Shown here one piece after another: positions 20,007 through 29,959 of a stretch of 64,000 nucleotides of DNA (the first letter of the stretch is position 1; the number at the start of each line of letters is the position of its first letter). Both the position numbers and the translations under genes were made by a program. Source of the DNA: Phymatolithon calcareum (lineage: Eukaryota > Rhodophyta > Florideophyceae > Hapalidiales); assembly GCA_977006965.1 (NCBI GenBank), contig OZ345358.1, positions 2,852,001-2,916,000 on the forward strand, given 5' to 3'. Under the pieces are notes generated by a model. It ran no database searches. It saw only the letters and a list, made by a program, of their open reading frames with translations, and had not been told where the DNA came from.

Positions 20007-21112
20007 ATGTCATTCCAATAGATCATGGAAGTGCTATTACGATGTTTGAGATGATTGTCAAGGGGGACATGAAATTATTACATGTTTTTCTGTCCTTCAG
20101 TAGCCAGATTCTCTATCTCAGGTAGTCAGTTGTAATGCTTTCAGGCATGGCATATGTGCTTGCTAACAAAATGCACTTACATGATTCGCATCGATGCATG
20201 CGATGTTGGCTCTTTACTGAATATATATGTTTGCGTATTGTTGAACCCTCAGCATTGTTCGTAGACCGCATGAGGCAGCTCTTACCTGCTTACTGCAGTA
20301 ACCTCGAGGAGAGAGAACCAAGTGCAAATCCGTTGAAAGAGAGGGCCTCGAAAAGAAGAATGTTTTTGAGGGGACTCTTTGGGACACTCAGAGGACCACC
20401 GGAGGAGCCTGATAAGCGTCCATGACTTGAATCTCACAATACTGTCTTTACGTCACCCCGGTGAAATTGCAGTTGATCACGAGCAGGAAACCCAACCAGC
20501 GACCGAATGGACATTTGGCCGATTGCTCACGCTGAGCACGAAGGCGCAAATCATAAGCAGTGCTGCAAGATCAGAGATATGAAAAGCTTCGGCGATGCGC
20601 AGATTGAGTCGAGAGGTAAAGTGCAGTCCCCCAGGAGCTGTATTGATAAAGTATACACAGAATTGCTGGACGGCGAGAGCTGTTCAGTTTAAAAAGATCC
20701 CAGGACCAACAAATTGGATCAGTCTCCAGCTGGGGAGAGGCATTCAGCGAAGAGGAGACTCAAATTGTGTCAATCATCGACGGGGCGAAAAACAGAAGGG
20801 CAGTATCGTTCAATTCGCATTCATGAGAATAGGGAGAACCTTCATCGCGCGTGTGCAACCAATTCGCGAATTTATGTGTGAGTCCTTAAATTTAAGGCAG
20901 GGCGAAATCGTTCGCATCCTAACACAATCGTTTTTCCGGTCCTCACTCCTTTCTAGAGACTTGAAGTATCCAATTTCCACGTACAAAAGGCCCAAGGGAT
21001 TTATAAGTTCAAGGATCAAACCACAAGTCGCCTAAGCAACCGCACATCCGCGGAAGCGTATTGCAAACACAACTTCGACGCACCCACTTCGATCACATCG
21101 GCCTTCAGCACG
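20007..21112. other. Intergenic stretch
   Basis: A 146-codon frame at 20595-21035 shows no recognisable motif. The last 100 bp or so is probably the promoter and leader of the secreted-protein gene that follows. Confidence 0.35.
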
Positions 21113-22052
21113 ATGAAAGTCGTGATGCTCGTTGTCCTGTTTGTAGCACTTTCAAAAGCAGCTAAAGTGTTTCCGCGTCTCCGAGGACGTCACGTGGGGG
21201 CGTCCAGGCACATAGACGGTGGTCTCGGGAGTTTCTTAGGCCCTTTTTTCACGAAGATGTACTCCAAACTTCCACCATTCAAAACGTTCAAGGCCTTCGC
21301 ACTGGAAACAGTCAAATCATGTTACCTTTGAGCGCACAAATCTTCCGAGCACCAGACACTCGCGGCATGCTCACGTCAGGCACGCAAAGCTTGCACACTT
21401 CAAACGTGCCGTGGTCACAGAGAGCAATCGCTCAGAACAACCATTGCATGACTTGCAGACTGTTACCTGCAATGCCATTGGCGACGGACTTTCGTGCCCG
21501 GTCATGCACTGCGTCCCGTCAGATGCCGACTGTCCGTGTGATACCGCTGCGACTGATTGCTCCAAATACAAGACTAAGGAGTTTGCCCATGCGTGCTTGG
21601 ACAAGTGCCGTCAAGGCGCGCATTCCAACCTTCAAAAACCAGTCAGCTCAAGCGATGTACATAAATGCAAGCACCTACCGTCGTGTAAAGATATCGGTCT
21701 TGTTGCACCAAAACCAACTCCAGAGGTGACGCAATTTCCTGAATTAGCCCCTTCGCCGGAGATGACCCCTTCACCTGAGGTGAAGCAATCGCCCGAGATT
21801 GCCTCATCGCCTGAGACGACACCATCGCCTGAGGCGATGATTTCAAGTAGCCCTTGCTCTGCATTGACGGGTAAATCTTTAAACACTTGTCTCATTTGCG
21901 TAGCTGGTCTCGATGCCAATGGCCATTGCTTTCGCCAGACGAATGCAGATTTATCCATCTGTAACGCTTGCCTTCCTGAGACAGAGGACGGCACAAGATT
22001 TATCGTTATTCTTCGGGTCTGCATTCTTACCGGTAGAGCTCCCGCGACTTGA
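21113..22052 (+). CDS. Secreted Cys-rich protein with Pro-Glu-Ser repeats (two segments)
   Basis: The ATG at 21113 opens a signal peptide (MKVVMLVVLFVALSKAAKVF) and runs in frame to 21331. A second frame, from about 21340 to TGA at 22050-22052, encodes many Cys (for example CDTAATDC, CLDKCRQG, CKHLPSC) and then a run of SPE-type repeats (PSPEMTPSPEVKQSPE, about 21747-21840). It ends with another Cys-rich part (CLICVAGLDANGHC). The two frames are out of phase, so either a short intron near 21.3 kb or a frameshift joins them; I could not fix the splice sites. The repeat run looks like a flexible, probably glycosylated spacer of an extracellular protein. Confidence 0.5.
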
Positions 22053-22604
22053 CTTGACCATTACCGAGCCATCTTCTCCCTCGACTTCTAGCCGCATATC
22101 ACTCTAGACACAAGTCTGGAAATTGAAAAGTTGCCCCAAACGTCTGCTGATGTGTTGGTAACTTTTAAATAAAAATCTCCATTTCTTCATTACCCGAGCC
22201 ATTGGATTTTGACATTTTTCAGTAGTGCACCTTCTGCTAGTGAAAGGTATAACTATTGGACATAGAATAAAGAACTGCACTTCATTTGACTAGATGGCAT
22301 ATTTGCTTGCTCTAGCTATAGGATTCAGTGAGTTGCAATCTTCGGGCTTCACGTCTGAGCAACAAGCTGGAACTGCCCAATTTTCAAATCCCCAACAGAT
22401 TACCAGCATTGGAGAAATCAGTTGCATCAATATCTCCAACTAGACTTCCAAAAAACTTGAAAGAGTTCGCTGCTGAGCCATCATGGTCTGGCATTGCTCG
22501 CCAAATGACATCTGAAGAGCCGGACAAACAATTATTCTTCACTTCCCCTCAACAACATTACACAACAACAATAACATTACCCATACAAGTTAACCAGCCG
22601 GCCT
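22053..22604. other. Intergenic, includes a repeat tail
   Basis: AAGTTGCCCCA followed by TGTTGGTAACTTTTAAATAA (22129-22176) matches 8669-8705 and, more distantly, 51921-51960. A 175-codon plus frame (22328-22855) overlaps the end of the next gene and is probably not real. Confidence 0.45.
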
Positions 22605-24731
22605 TTACAATTCAAACTGCTGATCATCCATCGCATCCTTCACCACTCTATGCAGCGTATCAACACTCTCAAAGTCTGGATGCGGCACATTGCGCACACC
22701 TCCCTGCTCCGCCAACTGCCCCACCGCCCACAAAACTCTCTCCCTCCGTGCCCCAAGCGCGCGTATCTGCGGCACTCCAACGTCCTCCGCCCGTCGCACA
22801 AGCCACAGCACGAGTGTCTCCGTGCCGGCAAACGCATCACCGGTACAGATTCTAGCAGCATTAAACAGAGTTTCATGCAGCGCAGGAAAGCGACCCGCTT
22901 CGCGCACAACACTGGCAGCAATTCGAGCAAACACTTGTCTAAACTCGCCGTCAATGGGACCGTCCCTGAGCGAGTCCACAATAGCCACTGTGAGCATACA
23001 GATAACCCCGACACCGCACGCGTCACGCGCAAGCGCAGCGGCCGCCGATGCACGCGCCAGCGCGTCGCGAGCGGGCCCGTCCGAGTGTGACGGTTCGCGC
23101 AGTGCGAGAAGTACGCTGTCTGACGCGTGCTGCAGAGCGTCTTCCGCCAGTGCGCGCGTCTGCGGGGATGCCGCAGCGCACAGCAGGCAGTCGAGAGCGG
23201 TGGCTAGAATCATCAGGGCGCCCTGCGCTGCATCGTATCCGTTCAGTCTTCGCGGGGAGAAAATGCGCGGGTCGACGATGCATGTACGCTCGTCTGACTT
23301 GCGCTTTAAAGTTGGTGGGTAATCAAATGTTACAAAGAGAGAGTGGCGCCGCGTCCCCTCCCCCGGTGTTGCGGATGGCACACGTGCGGTTAGGAGTACG
23401 CACTCGGAAAGTTCCGCGCCGGAGCCGACAATGCCTACTATGAGTAAACTGGAAAGCGGTGCTCTGGGTAATCGCACAGTTATCTCGCGCTCCCCGCGTA
23501 GAGCTGCATCCTGAATTGTCTCCAACGCAGTATGCACCTCCGTGTCGGATTGGCCGGCGAGTGAGGCGATGGCTTTGGCACCGTCAAGAGCTGCGCCGCC
23601 GCCAAAGCCAACGACGACATGGGGATTTGTGTCGCGCAGCTTTTCTATGCCTTTCCGCAATACTTCAAGAGTGGCACTTGCCGCCAGCACGTTTGCACCG
23701 ACAAGCATTGTAAGATTGCCCGCTTCATAGGGTGCTTCGCATTCGATGGTGAATGGCTGGATGCGTGCCTCATTCCATCCGCACACTGTGAACACGCGCA
23801 GGACCTCATTGCCCTGTAATCCTGATACATCGCGCATTTTAATGACCATGCCGTCAAGTGCACCGGCCCCCAGGACTAGACGCGCTTTCGGTGCAAAGTC
23901 TGACACTTTCGCAAGCTCCCCTGTTCCTGGTGCCGGTCTTTCTCGCTTCTCACCTATACGTGAGAGTAAAGGGTCCTCCTCTGCTTCGTGTTCAGGAGGT
24001 AGATCAGATTCGGAGAGCGCCGATACGTCGACTGTGTGAAGGGGGTTTCCACTGACGTCCTTGCCTCTTTGCTGACCGTCGAACGCACCTTGCCATGTAG
24101 AAAGCGGTGGATGCACAGCCGCAAAGCGATTGATCTGCCAGTCGGCACCTGCAAACTCGGGATCAAAGCACGCACCGTCAGGGCTATCGGGGTGATGCAC
24201 AGACAGTACGAGGACCTCACCAAGGCCATCAACTTCTTCAGGCTTGGTGAGAACAACGCCTGCCAAAATATCCCCTTGCTCCACAGCTGTCTTGAGCAAT
24301 GACGTTGCGCGAACTTGGAGAATTTGCGCCTGCTCTGGAGATGCAGCACGAGTGGATGCGAGGAGGGCTGTGGGACTGGCGTCAACCTTATCAACATCCT
24401 CAGGTTTATTTCGAACAGAAAGAGGTGCGATCGATGCGCGAGATGGCCAGGAAAGTGAGTATGGACCACCGACAGCGCCGATGCGCAGAAGCTCTGCTCG
24501 ACCTGGTGAATGAAGCGCAACAACTCGGGAGTCAGTGCCCGCAGTCATGTCAGCGGACCGCGCAAGCTCTGCGAGAGCGGTTGCATCAACACTGGCAACA
24601 TTTGTGCGAGAAGCACGCATGGGACCGGCGCAGCAGCGCGGCCGTCGTCGTGCTGCGGAGCGCAATGCATGCGTCGATGCATGGCGACTAGGCACGATTG
24701 CACGCTGAGGGGGCGTGAAGATGAAAGCCAT
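22605..24731 (-). CDS. Plastid-targeted protein with a divergent iron-alcohol-dehydrogenase fold
   Basis: 708 residues from the ATG at 24731. I preferred it to an upstream in-frame codon because it starts a typical red-algal plastid transit peptide (MAFIFTPPQR, with Phe near the N-terminus and a basic Ala/Ser-rich stretch to about residue 45). Residues 50-270 are unrecognised. From about 280 the sequence follows the iron-containing alcohol dehydrogenase / dehydroquinate-synthase fold: nucleotide-binding GFGGGAALDGAK at 375-386 (family GGGSxxDxAK), VGSGAELSE at 435-443 (family AGTGSE), and NGYDAAQGALMILATALDC at 497-515 where the family has its Asp ligand and DALTHA-like helix. The usual His ligands are not in recognisable context, so metal binding and catalysis may be lost or changed. 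Substrate unknown. Very GC-rich and intronless. Confidence 0.7.
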   Translation of the reverse strand: MAFIFTPPQRAIVPSRHASTHALRSAARRRPRCCAGPMRASRTNVASVDATALAELARSADMTAGTDSRVVALHSPGRAELLRIGAVGGPYSLSWPSRASIAPLSVRNKPEDVDKVDASPTALLASTRAASPEQAQILQVRATSLLKTAVEQGDILAGVVLTKPEEVDGLGEVLVLSVHHPDSPDGACFDPEFAGADWQINRFAAVHPPLSTWQGAFDGQQRGKDVSGNPLHTVDVSALSESDLPPEHEAEEDPLLSRIGEKRERPAPGTGELAKVSDFAPKARLVLGAGALDGMVIKMRDVSGLQGNEVLRVFTVCGWNEARIQPFTIECEAPYEAGNLTMLVGANVLAASATLEVLRKGIEKLRDTNPHVVVGFGGGAALDGAKAIASLAGQSDTEVHTALETIQDAALRGEREITVRLPRAPLSSLLIVGIVGSGAELSECVLLTARVPSATPGEGTRRHSLFVTFDYPPTLKRKSDERTCIVDPRIFSPRRLNGYDAAQGALMILATALDCLLCAAASPQTRALAEDALQHASDSVLLALREPSHSDGPARDALARASAAAALARDACGVGVICMLTVAIVDSLRDGPIDGEFRQVFARIAASVVREAGRFPALHETLFNAARICTGDAFAGTETLVLWLVRRAEDVGVPQIRALGARRERVLWAVGQLAEQGGVRNVPHPDFESVDTLHRVVKDAMDDQQFEL

Positions 24732-25476
24732 AACATGGATACACCTGCATCTGCCCAATTCAGCGAGCAAGGGCGTGCTGGTCGGTTGGGACGTCGATGG
24801 CCATCGCGCTTGACTACAGTACCACGTGGTAGTTTTGATCCTCCTACTCCGTTGTCGAAGATGAAGCACAGCGGCACAATGCGGCGTTTCGTAGTACGTG
24901 CAACACGTGTACATGGGGGAGACTAGCTATGACACGTGTGACCTGCACACTATCTGATCTCCGCGTTGAGTGAAATGCATCCGGGATGGATGGACAACGA
25001 GGTTTAAAGCGCAGGTACAGTACAGTAGTGAAAAAAAAACCGCGCCGAAAAGGGGCGGACGGCACAGAAATTTGATGATCATGATCATGATCATTGATCA
25101 TGATGGATGAATCGGAGAGTTGAATTCGATGATGCACGGACCCTGCAGAGCACAGCATATGTCTAACATTCTGTTCTGAGGACGTGTGCCATGCCTGAAT
25201 GACATGCCATGCGGGTGGGTGGTCCACAACATCCAATGATTGCATTGATTCTCAACCACTCGCTCCATTCCCGTTCCGCCACCTCGATCGTCGCCACCGT
25301 GCGTGGACACCAACATCAACCCCAACAATCTAACCCGCGAAAAGCCGTCCTTCCACCCCCTCAATTTCCTCGCACCAACTTTTCCTGATCCCCCATAAAT
25401 GCCCTTAACCCAACCCCCAAACCTCTCCCAGATCTCAACATTTCCCTGACCCGCACCAACCCCCCTTTGCACCACC
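24732..25476. promoter_or_regulatory. Shared upstream region between the divergent dehydrogenase-like gene and PDX1
   Basis: 745 bp between two divergent starts. It includes a TGATCA-rich microsatellite (about 25074-25105), a GTACAGTAC stretch near 25015 and, for the last 220 bp before PDX1, an extremely C-rich, G-poor coding-strand sequence. No TATA box is obvious for either gene. Confidence 0.45.
25074..25105. repeat. ATGATC microsatellite
   Basis: Tandem ATGATC units form overlapping TGATCA palindromes in the intergenic region. Confidence 0.75.
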
Positions 25477-26466
25477 ATGAGCGTCTCAAACGGCCACAGC
25501 ATCTCCAACAGCGGCGCCGCAGCACCAGCCGCCTCCCTCCGCGGCACGCAATTTGCCGACACCGGCACCCCCTCCCCAACCCTCACAAGCACCTACGCCA
25601 CCAAGGTAGGTCTCGCCCAAATGCTGAAAGGCGGTGTAATAATGGACGTCGTAACCCCCGCCCAAGCCCGCATAGCCGAATCCGCCGGCGCCGTAGCCGT
25701 AATGGCACTAGAGCGCATCCCCGCCGACATCCGTGCATCCGGCTGCGTGGCGCGCATGTCCGATCCGTCGATGATCCGCAGCATCCAGAACGCAGTGTCA
25801 ATCCCCGTAATGGCGAAGACACGCATCGGTCACTTTGTCGAGGCACAGATACTGCAGGCGATAGCTGTGGACTATATTGACGAAAGCGAGGTGCTCACAC
25901 CGGCCGACGAGATGCATCACATTGACAAGCACTCATTCCAAGTGCCGTTCGTGTGCGGCTGCAGGAATCTCGGAGAGGCGCTGCGGCGCGTCGCGGAGGG
26001 CGCGGCATTCATTCGCACGAAGGGGGAGGCGGGTACTGGCAATGTGGTCGAGGCTGTGCGACATGCGCGGCAGGTGATGGGGGATATTCGGAGGTTGAAG
26101 GGGATGGATGAGAGTGAGTTGTATACGTTTGCGAAGGAAATTGGGGCACCGCTAGAGCTTGTGAGACGTACGAGGGAGTTGGGGAGATTGCCGGTTGTGC
26201 AGTTTGCGGCGGGGGGTGTGGCCACGCCGGCTGATGCAGCGCTTATGATGCAGTTGGGGATGGATGGGGTGTTTGTGGGGAGTGGGATTTTTAAGAGTGA
26301 GAACCCCAAGGTGAGGGCGGAAGCTATTGTCAAGGCTGTGACTAATTTTAATAACCCGAAGGTTTTGGCCGCCGTGTCGGAAAATTTGGGCGAGGCTATG
26401 GTCGGCATTGAGATGGATGCGCTTGTGCAGAAGTGGGCGGCGGATAGTCGACACGGTACAAACTGA
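25477..26466 (+). CDS. PDX1: Pyridoxal 5'-phosphate synthase subunit PDX1
   Basis: 329 residues, the family's usual length plus a short N-terminal extension. PDX1 condenses ribose 5-phosphate, glyceraldehyde 3-phosphate and ammonia into pyridoxal 5'-phosphate; the ammonia comes from the glutaminase PDX2, which is not in this window. Conserved parts are [17 protein letters not shown] (Asp57), [21 protein letters not shown] with the substrate-binding Lys114, EADILQ-like EAQILQAI, and [10 protein letters not shown] with the second active Lys182. Phosphate-binding [13 protein letters not shown] and VFVGSGIF follow. All key residues are present, so it should be active. The start is fixed by ACCACCATG. 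It is intronless and shows a sharp change from C-rich to G-rich coding strand near codon 120-150. It converges with the PsbP gene, leaving 193 bp. Confidence 0.97.
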   Translation: MSVSNGHSISNSGAAAPAASLRGTQFADTGTPSPTLTSTYATKVGLAQMLKGGVIMDVVTPAQARIAESAGAVAVMALERIPADIRASGCVARMSDPSMIRSIQNAVSIPVMAKTRIGHFVEAQILQAIAVDYIDESEVLTPADEMHHIDKHSFQVPFVCGCRNLGEALRRVAEGAAFIRTKGEAGTGNVVEAVRHARQVMGDIRRLKGMDESELYTFAKEIGAPLELVRRTRELGRLPVVQFAAGGVATPADAALMMQLGMDGVFVGSGIFKSENPKVRAEAIVKAVTNFNNPKVLAAVSENLGEAMVGIEMDALVQKWAADSRHGTN

Positions 26467-26659
26467 GTAGTGCTGTGGTAGAGTTTTAGATGAGATGGAG
26501 TAGGACGGACGTCTTGCGCATTGTCGAAGGCAGGCTGTCAGAAAAAACAACTGTCGCACTTCACTTTATCTATCGTCTTTGTACTGCATGTGATCACTTG
26601 CTGCTCTGTCTGTCCGCGACTGCCATGGATGGCAAGTGGATTAATCAATGTGGTGGCGT

Positions 26660-27424
26660 CTAGTCCAGGAGACGGAGTTTGAAAGACTCCGCCACCTCCT
26701 TCAGTACTTTTGCCTCCTTCTCCCATTGATCCTCAGTAGTTTGCGCCGTGAGCGTGAGCAAGTATCGTCCAGGTTGAAGAGAGAACACCGTGACCAAATG
26801 CCGCATGGGTGCGTCACGGCCTGCTTTCAGTCGATACTCAATCACATACGCATTCTTACTCGTATCCTGTCTCGCTTCAATAATATCCCCCGAAACCTCT
26901 CCCTGTCCATCGGGCACCAGCGTTTTCTACCCACATTTGCCCCGTCACAATGGTCCACTGCATGTCAGACCAATGCGCAAAAGAGCGGTCGGTGCCGAAA
27001 ATGCGAAATCGCACGCACGTACCAGTACGGATTCCAACGGCCCGAATGAAGTAAGTTTCATAAAATCTCCCGCAACAGGCGTCTCCACCATGGACACATT
27101 AGTCGCACCAGTCATATCCCCGTCACGCGTGAACGCCGTCAGGGTGCGAGCACCGGAAAGCGATGCCGAACTACGCGTCCATCCCTTGCCGGGCGACACA
27201 AAGGAGTAGCCGTACTGCTCACTAGACACCTCCTCCATCGCGCTGCCGGCTTGCGGGAAGAGTGCACCCCCGACCGTGCCGCACAACGTGAACAATGCCG
27301 CACGTCGAGAGAGCGCGCCATCCGCCGACGGTGCACGTCGACCGGTCGCACTCGCGCGCACGCACGAGGCACGCACTGGAGAACGCCCCCGTTGAAGCGG
27401 AAGGTGCACTGCAAACGCCGACAT
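26660..27424 (-). CDS. Thylakoid-lumen PsbP-family protein (one intron)
   Basis: Two exons, 27424-27023 and 26926-26660, are separated by a 96-nt intron with GTACGTGC donor and GGGTAG acceptor (phase 0), giving 222 residues. The ATG at 27424 starts a transit peptide (MSAFAVHLPLQRGR); an in-frame ATG at 27478 is less likely. A second targeting signal has twin arginines (SRRAALF, residues 39-45), a hydrophobic core and AGSA cleavage site, so the mature protein is sent by the Tat route to the thylakoid lumen. The mature part has PsbP hallmarks: YGYSFVSPGKGW, ATNVSMVETPV, LTSFGPLESVL, then DIIEARQDTSKNAYVIEYRLKAG and HLVTVFSLQPGRYLLTLTAQ. PsbP relatives assist photosystem II assembly or oxygen evolution. 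Whether this is PsbP or a PPL type needs a tree. Confidence 0.9.
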
Positions 27425-27510
27425 GGCGTAGGGAAATTTGTCGCCGCAGAACGCCCACGGGAGAATATTGACATCCATCAGCCAGGGAGATCAAAAGGTA
27501 TACATTTGGG
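27425..27510. promoter_or_regulatory. 86-bp divergent promoter between PsbP-family and Rit1 genes
   Basis: The two start codons are only 86 bp apart on opposite strands, so the core promoters must overlap or lie in the leaders. An 11-bp inverted repeat, TGGGATGCATA and GCATCCCA, spans the Rit1 start near 27507-27532. Confidence 0.5.
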
Positions 27511-29232
27511 ATGCATATTGACATGCATCCCAAAACTTCTCATAACGCACGGACGAAGAGACGTGCCGCATCAATGCTAGATGTGAACTCTACTCGTCGC
27601 CCTGCAACTGCCGACCCGACGGTGGGCATGCAAACCCCCTCACCGAACATCTCCGACGCCGTCGCGGAGGCCGCGTCCGCCCCGCAAGCGCCAAAAGGCT
27701 GGAATCAATCGCACGCTCTGCGCGACCTCCGTCGCGCGGAGACATCGCTTCGCTCCCGACTGCTCTCCATCGAGAGCGACGCGCTGCGCGCCCTATCGCT
27801 CTATGTGCACCTCTGTCCTTCCGACCGCGGCGTGCTTCTACCGCTATTCGCGAACGCGCGCGCCGGCTGCTGGTACGTGCCGCCCATCGTGTGCGGCGTT
27901 GCGACGCAGGTGGCGTCGTTCAAGTCGTCGGATGGGCATGCAGGCGTCTGGGCTATGTCGATGCGTCGGCCGAACATGCACTTCTTTCGCGCTGCATTGG
28001 CCGCGCGAGGGGCGGTTCTTTTTGATGCTACGCGTGCGGGCAAGTCGTTTCCGGACGCGCTGGCGAAAACTGTGCCTATTTGGTGCGCGGCTGTGTCGCT
28101 GCTGGCCGGACTTGTGAAGTGTGCGGATGAGAGGTGCGGTGGGGTTTGTGTGCAGTGCATTGAGGGGGCGCTACATCTCTGGCCGGGAGTGTGTGATTCT
28201 GAGCGCGCGCAGATTGGGTCGCTTCTGCCGAGATGGTTGCGGGATTGGGCGCCTGCGCGGGGGCAGCTCAGGGCGATTGCGGAGAAGGCTGATGTTTCCA
28301 TGCCGCTTCGCGCGGTGTGGACAGCGCCTGGGCGTGCTACGTGGGGGGATGGGCTTCCGTCGGCGCGTGATTTGGGATTCGTGCCGGTGGTTTGTGTGTC
28401 CGTTAGTGCACCGCAGCCGGTTGGGGGTCGCCGTGACCGTCCGGGGCGGATGGTGGAGGAGGTTGTTGGCGGTGTGTCGTTTCCGAAGAGGGAGGTTGGC
28501 TACTGCTTTGTTCAAGGGGCTGGCGATGATGAAGAATCTTGGTGCAATGGTCTGAATGCGAGAGCGTTTTGGAAATTCAGAGAGTCTATTCTTTCGTGTA
28601 CAAATCATGATGATTCCAGTGTACAGGCCGTGGTGAACACCATAGTTCAATCCGAATGGACACCGGAAGCCTTTCCAACTGCCACTCTTGAGCACCAACT
28701 CGGGCAGACACGCATTGCCGTGCACAATACTTCCGCTTTGCACGTTCATGCCATGGCGCGGGAGGCTGCCACGCGGTTTGCGCTCGTCATCGTGCTTGGC
28801 ACTCGACCTCCCGATCATTCGGAGACTGCAACAACTCCTGTCCGGATGCACTATTACCCGCTTGAAAACCGCCGCGGAAAACAAGATCCAAAGTATGCAC
28901 TATGCCGCGCTCTCGGCCCCGTCCTCACGCTCTTGCGTGCCGCGTGCATGCAGGATGGCGCCACGGCGTGCATCAAGGGCGTCGGTCGTCATGGCGGCGA
29001 TTGCGCGGCGGGTGTGGCCGTTGCGTGGCTTGCGTGGCATTGTCAACAAGATGGCGACGGATTCTGCGTTGCACCTACCGCTCGTGCCGCCGTCTCGAAG
29101 AGACAGGTGCAGACGGCCATGCTGGCTGTTCTGGGCGAGCGTGCCGACTTGGCCATGTCACGAGCGACGCTCTTGCAAATTAACCGCTTTTTTCAGAGTC
29201 CTTGTCCGCCGTCACGTGTAGCCCCTGGGTGA
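27511..29232 (+). CDS. RIT1: Initiator tRNA 2'-O-ribosyl phosphate transferase (Rit1)
   Basis: 573 residues, somewhat longer than the usual 450-510. Rit1 adds a phosphoribosyl group to A64 of initiator tRNA in fungi and plants, which keeps it out of elongation. Seen here are WYVPP, FKSSDGHAGVWAMSMRRPNMH (about residues 131-151), VLFDATRAGKSFPDALAKTVPIWCAAVSLL (about 169-198) with the phosphatase-like loop DATRAGK, and late CIKGVGRHGGDCAAGVAVAWLA. The C-terminal pattern SRATLLQINRFFQS is like the family ending (SRATLQ...NSFF). The first ATG at 27511 is used; M22 or M40 are alternatives. Intronless; coding-strand composition swings from C-rich to G-rich and back. It ends in TGA, which shows that TGA is a real stop in this genome. 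Confidence 0.93.
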   Translation: MHIDMHPKTSHNARTKRRAASMLDVNSTRRPATADPTVGMQTPSPNISDAVAEAASAPQAPKGWNQSHALRDLRRAETSLRSRLLSIESDALRALSLYVHLCPSDRGVLLPLFANARAGCWYVPPIVCGVATQVASFKSSDGHAGVWAMSMRRPNMHFFRAALAARGAVLFDATRAGKSFPDALAKTVPIWCAAVSLLAGLVKCADERCGGVCVQCIEGALHLWPGVCDSERAQIGSLLPRWLRDWAPARGQLRAIAEKADVSMPLRAVWTAPGRATWGDGLPSARDLGFVPVVCVSVSAPQPVGGRRDRPGRMVEEVVGGVSFPKREVGYCFVQGAGDDEESWCNGLNARAFWKFRESILSCTNHDDSSVQAVVNTIVQSEWTPEAFPTATLEHQLGQTRIAVHNTSALHVHAMAREAATRFALVIVLGTRPPDHSETATTPVRMHYYPLENRRGKQDPKYALCRALGPVLTLLRAACMQDGATACIKGVGRHGGDCAAGVAVAWLAWHCQQDGDGFCVAPTARAAVSKRQVQTAMLAVLGERADLAMSRATLLQINRFFQSPCPPSRVAPG

Positions 29233-29242
29233 GTACGAAACA

Positions 29243-29500
29243 GTGCAAGTCGACACCTTCGTCCCCGTCTATAAGAATTGTCTGGATGCAGCACCAACCA
29301 AGCCCCTGGTGGCTCGACTTTCCGGACGTACTCTTCTTGGCCAACCTCACTCTTGTTCTTCGGATGCTTTCGATCATATCAGCGCTCGTCACACCTGTGG
29401 TACACATGCAGGACTGTGTGTGAAGGACGGCGAATGCCAGAAATTCTGGGCTAACGTCTCCGCTGTGGAGAAATGCACTTACTGGGCCCAAATTAAATGA
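29243..29500 (+). CDS. Doubtful ORF, Cys-containing
   Basis: 85 codons directly after Rit1, ending LCVKDGECQKFWANVSAVEKC. The Cys spacing in the last third is reminiscent of a small disulfide-rich domain, but there is no signal peptide and no obvious start. It could be the last exon of an unrecognised gene or a relic. Confidence 0.25.
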   Translation: MQVDTFVPVYKNCLDAAPTKPLVARLSGRTLLGQPHSCSSDAFDHISARHTCGTHAGLCVKDGECQKFWANVSAVEKCTYWAQIK

Positions 29501-29527
29501 GTCAGAGCAAGATCAATGCAAAGTAGA

Positions 29528-29959
29528 TCACCATCGTTGGTTTTCAGCATATCTTACTAGAGTCTCAAGCAGCATCGGGTCTGTAACCTGTACAGCGTAG
29601 TCATTGACGTACCCTCCTTCGTACACTTGACTTCCGATTTTGCGAATTTTCTGAGCCAGTCGTTCTCCTGACCAGTGCGCCTTCGTCGATGGCGTAGAAA
29701 CTCCGTGTGTGCACTTCACAAACAGTTTCAGGCTTCGCACCGGTCCGTGCCTCAGTGGATTTGTGGTTGTAGAAATATAGTCTTGGCCAGTCTTCTTTTT
29801 TGAGAAGGTTGTCTCGAGGACTTTTTGAGATTGGCATGTAAACAACCCGGGGGGAAGAAAATTACATACTTCCCTATGGTTGATATGCTGAACATCTGCG
29901 ACACAATGCAAGGAAAAAAATTCTCCTCCAGGTGGGAGCAAAAGGGAGCTCGCGAGCAT
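29528..29959 (-). CDS. Hypothetical protein fragment
   Basis: 143 codons. The second half (SLKLFVKCTHGVSTPSTK, then KIGSQVYEGGYVNDYAVQV) has protein-like composition, the first half does not. I recognise no family. Possibly a decayed gene with a lost 5' exon. Confidence 0.3.
   Translation of the reverse strand: MLASSLLLPPGGEFFSLHCVADVQHINHREVCNFLPPGLFTCQSQKVLETTFSKKKTGQDYISTTTNPLRHGPVRSLKLFVKCTHGVSTPSTKAHWSGERLAQKIRKIGSQVYEGGYVNDYAVQVTDPMLLETLVRYAENQRW

Noticed and set aside
22690-23443. Plus-strand ORFs over the iron-ADH-like gene
   Set aside because: Arg/Ala/Ser-rich shadows of a GC-rich gene with a clear minus-strand protein.
26660-27424. PsbP-family gene as a frameshifted pseudogene
   Set aside because: The break has GT...AG borders, a 96-nt length and phase 0, and both sides align to the family; an intron explains it.
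22605-29232. Operon-like metabolic cluster of the ADH-like, PDX1, PsbP and Rit1 genes
   Set aside because: The genes alternate in strand, have their own promoters and belong to unrelated pathways; closeness reflects a compact gene island.
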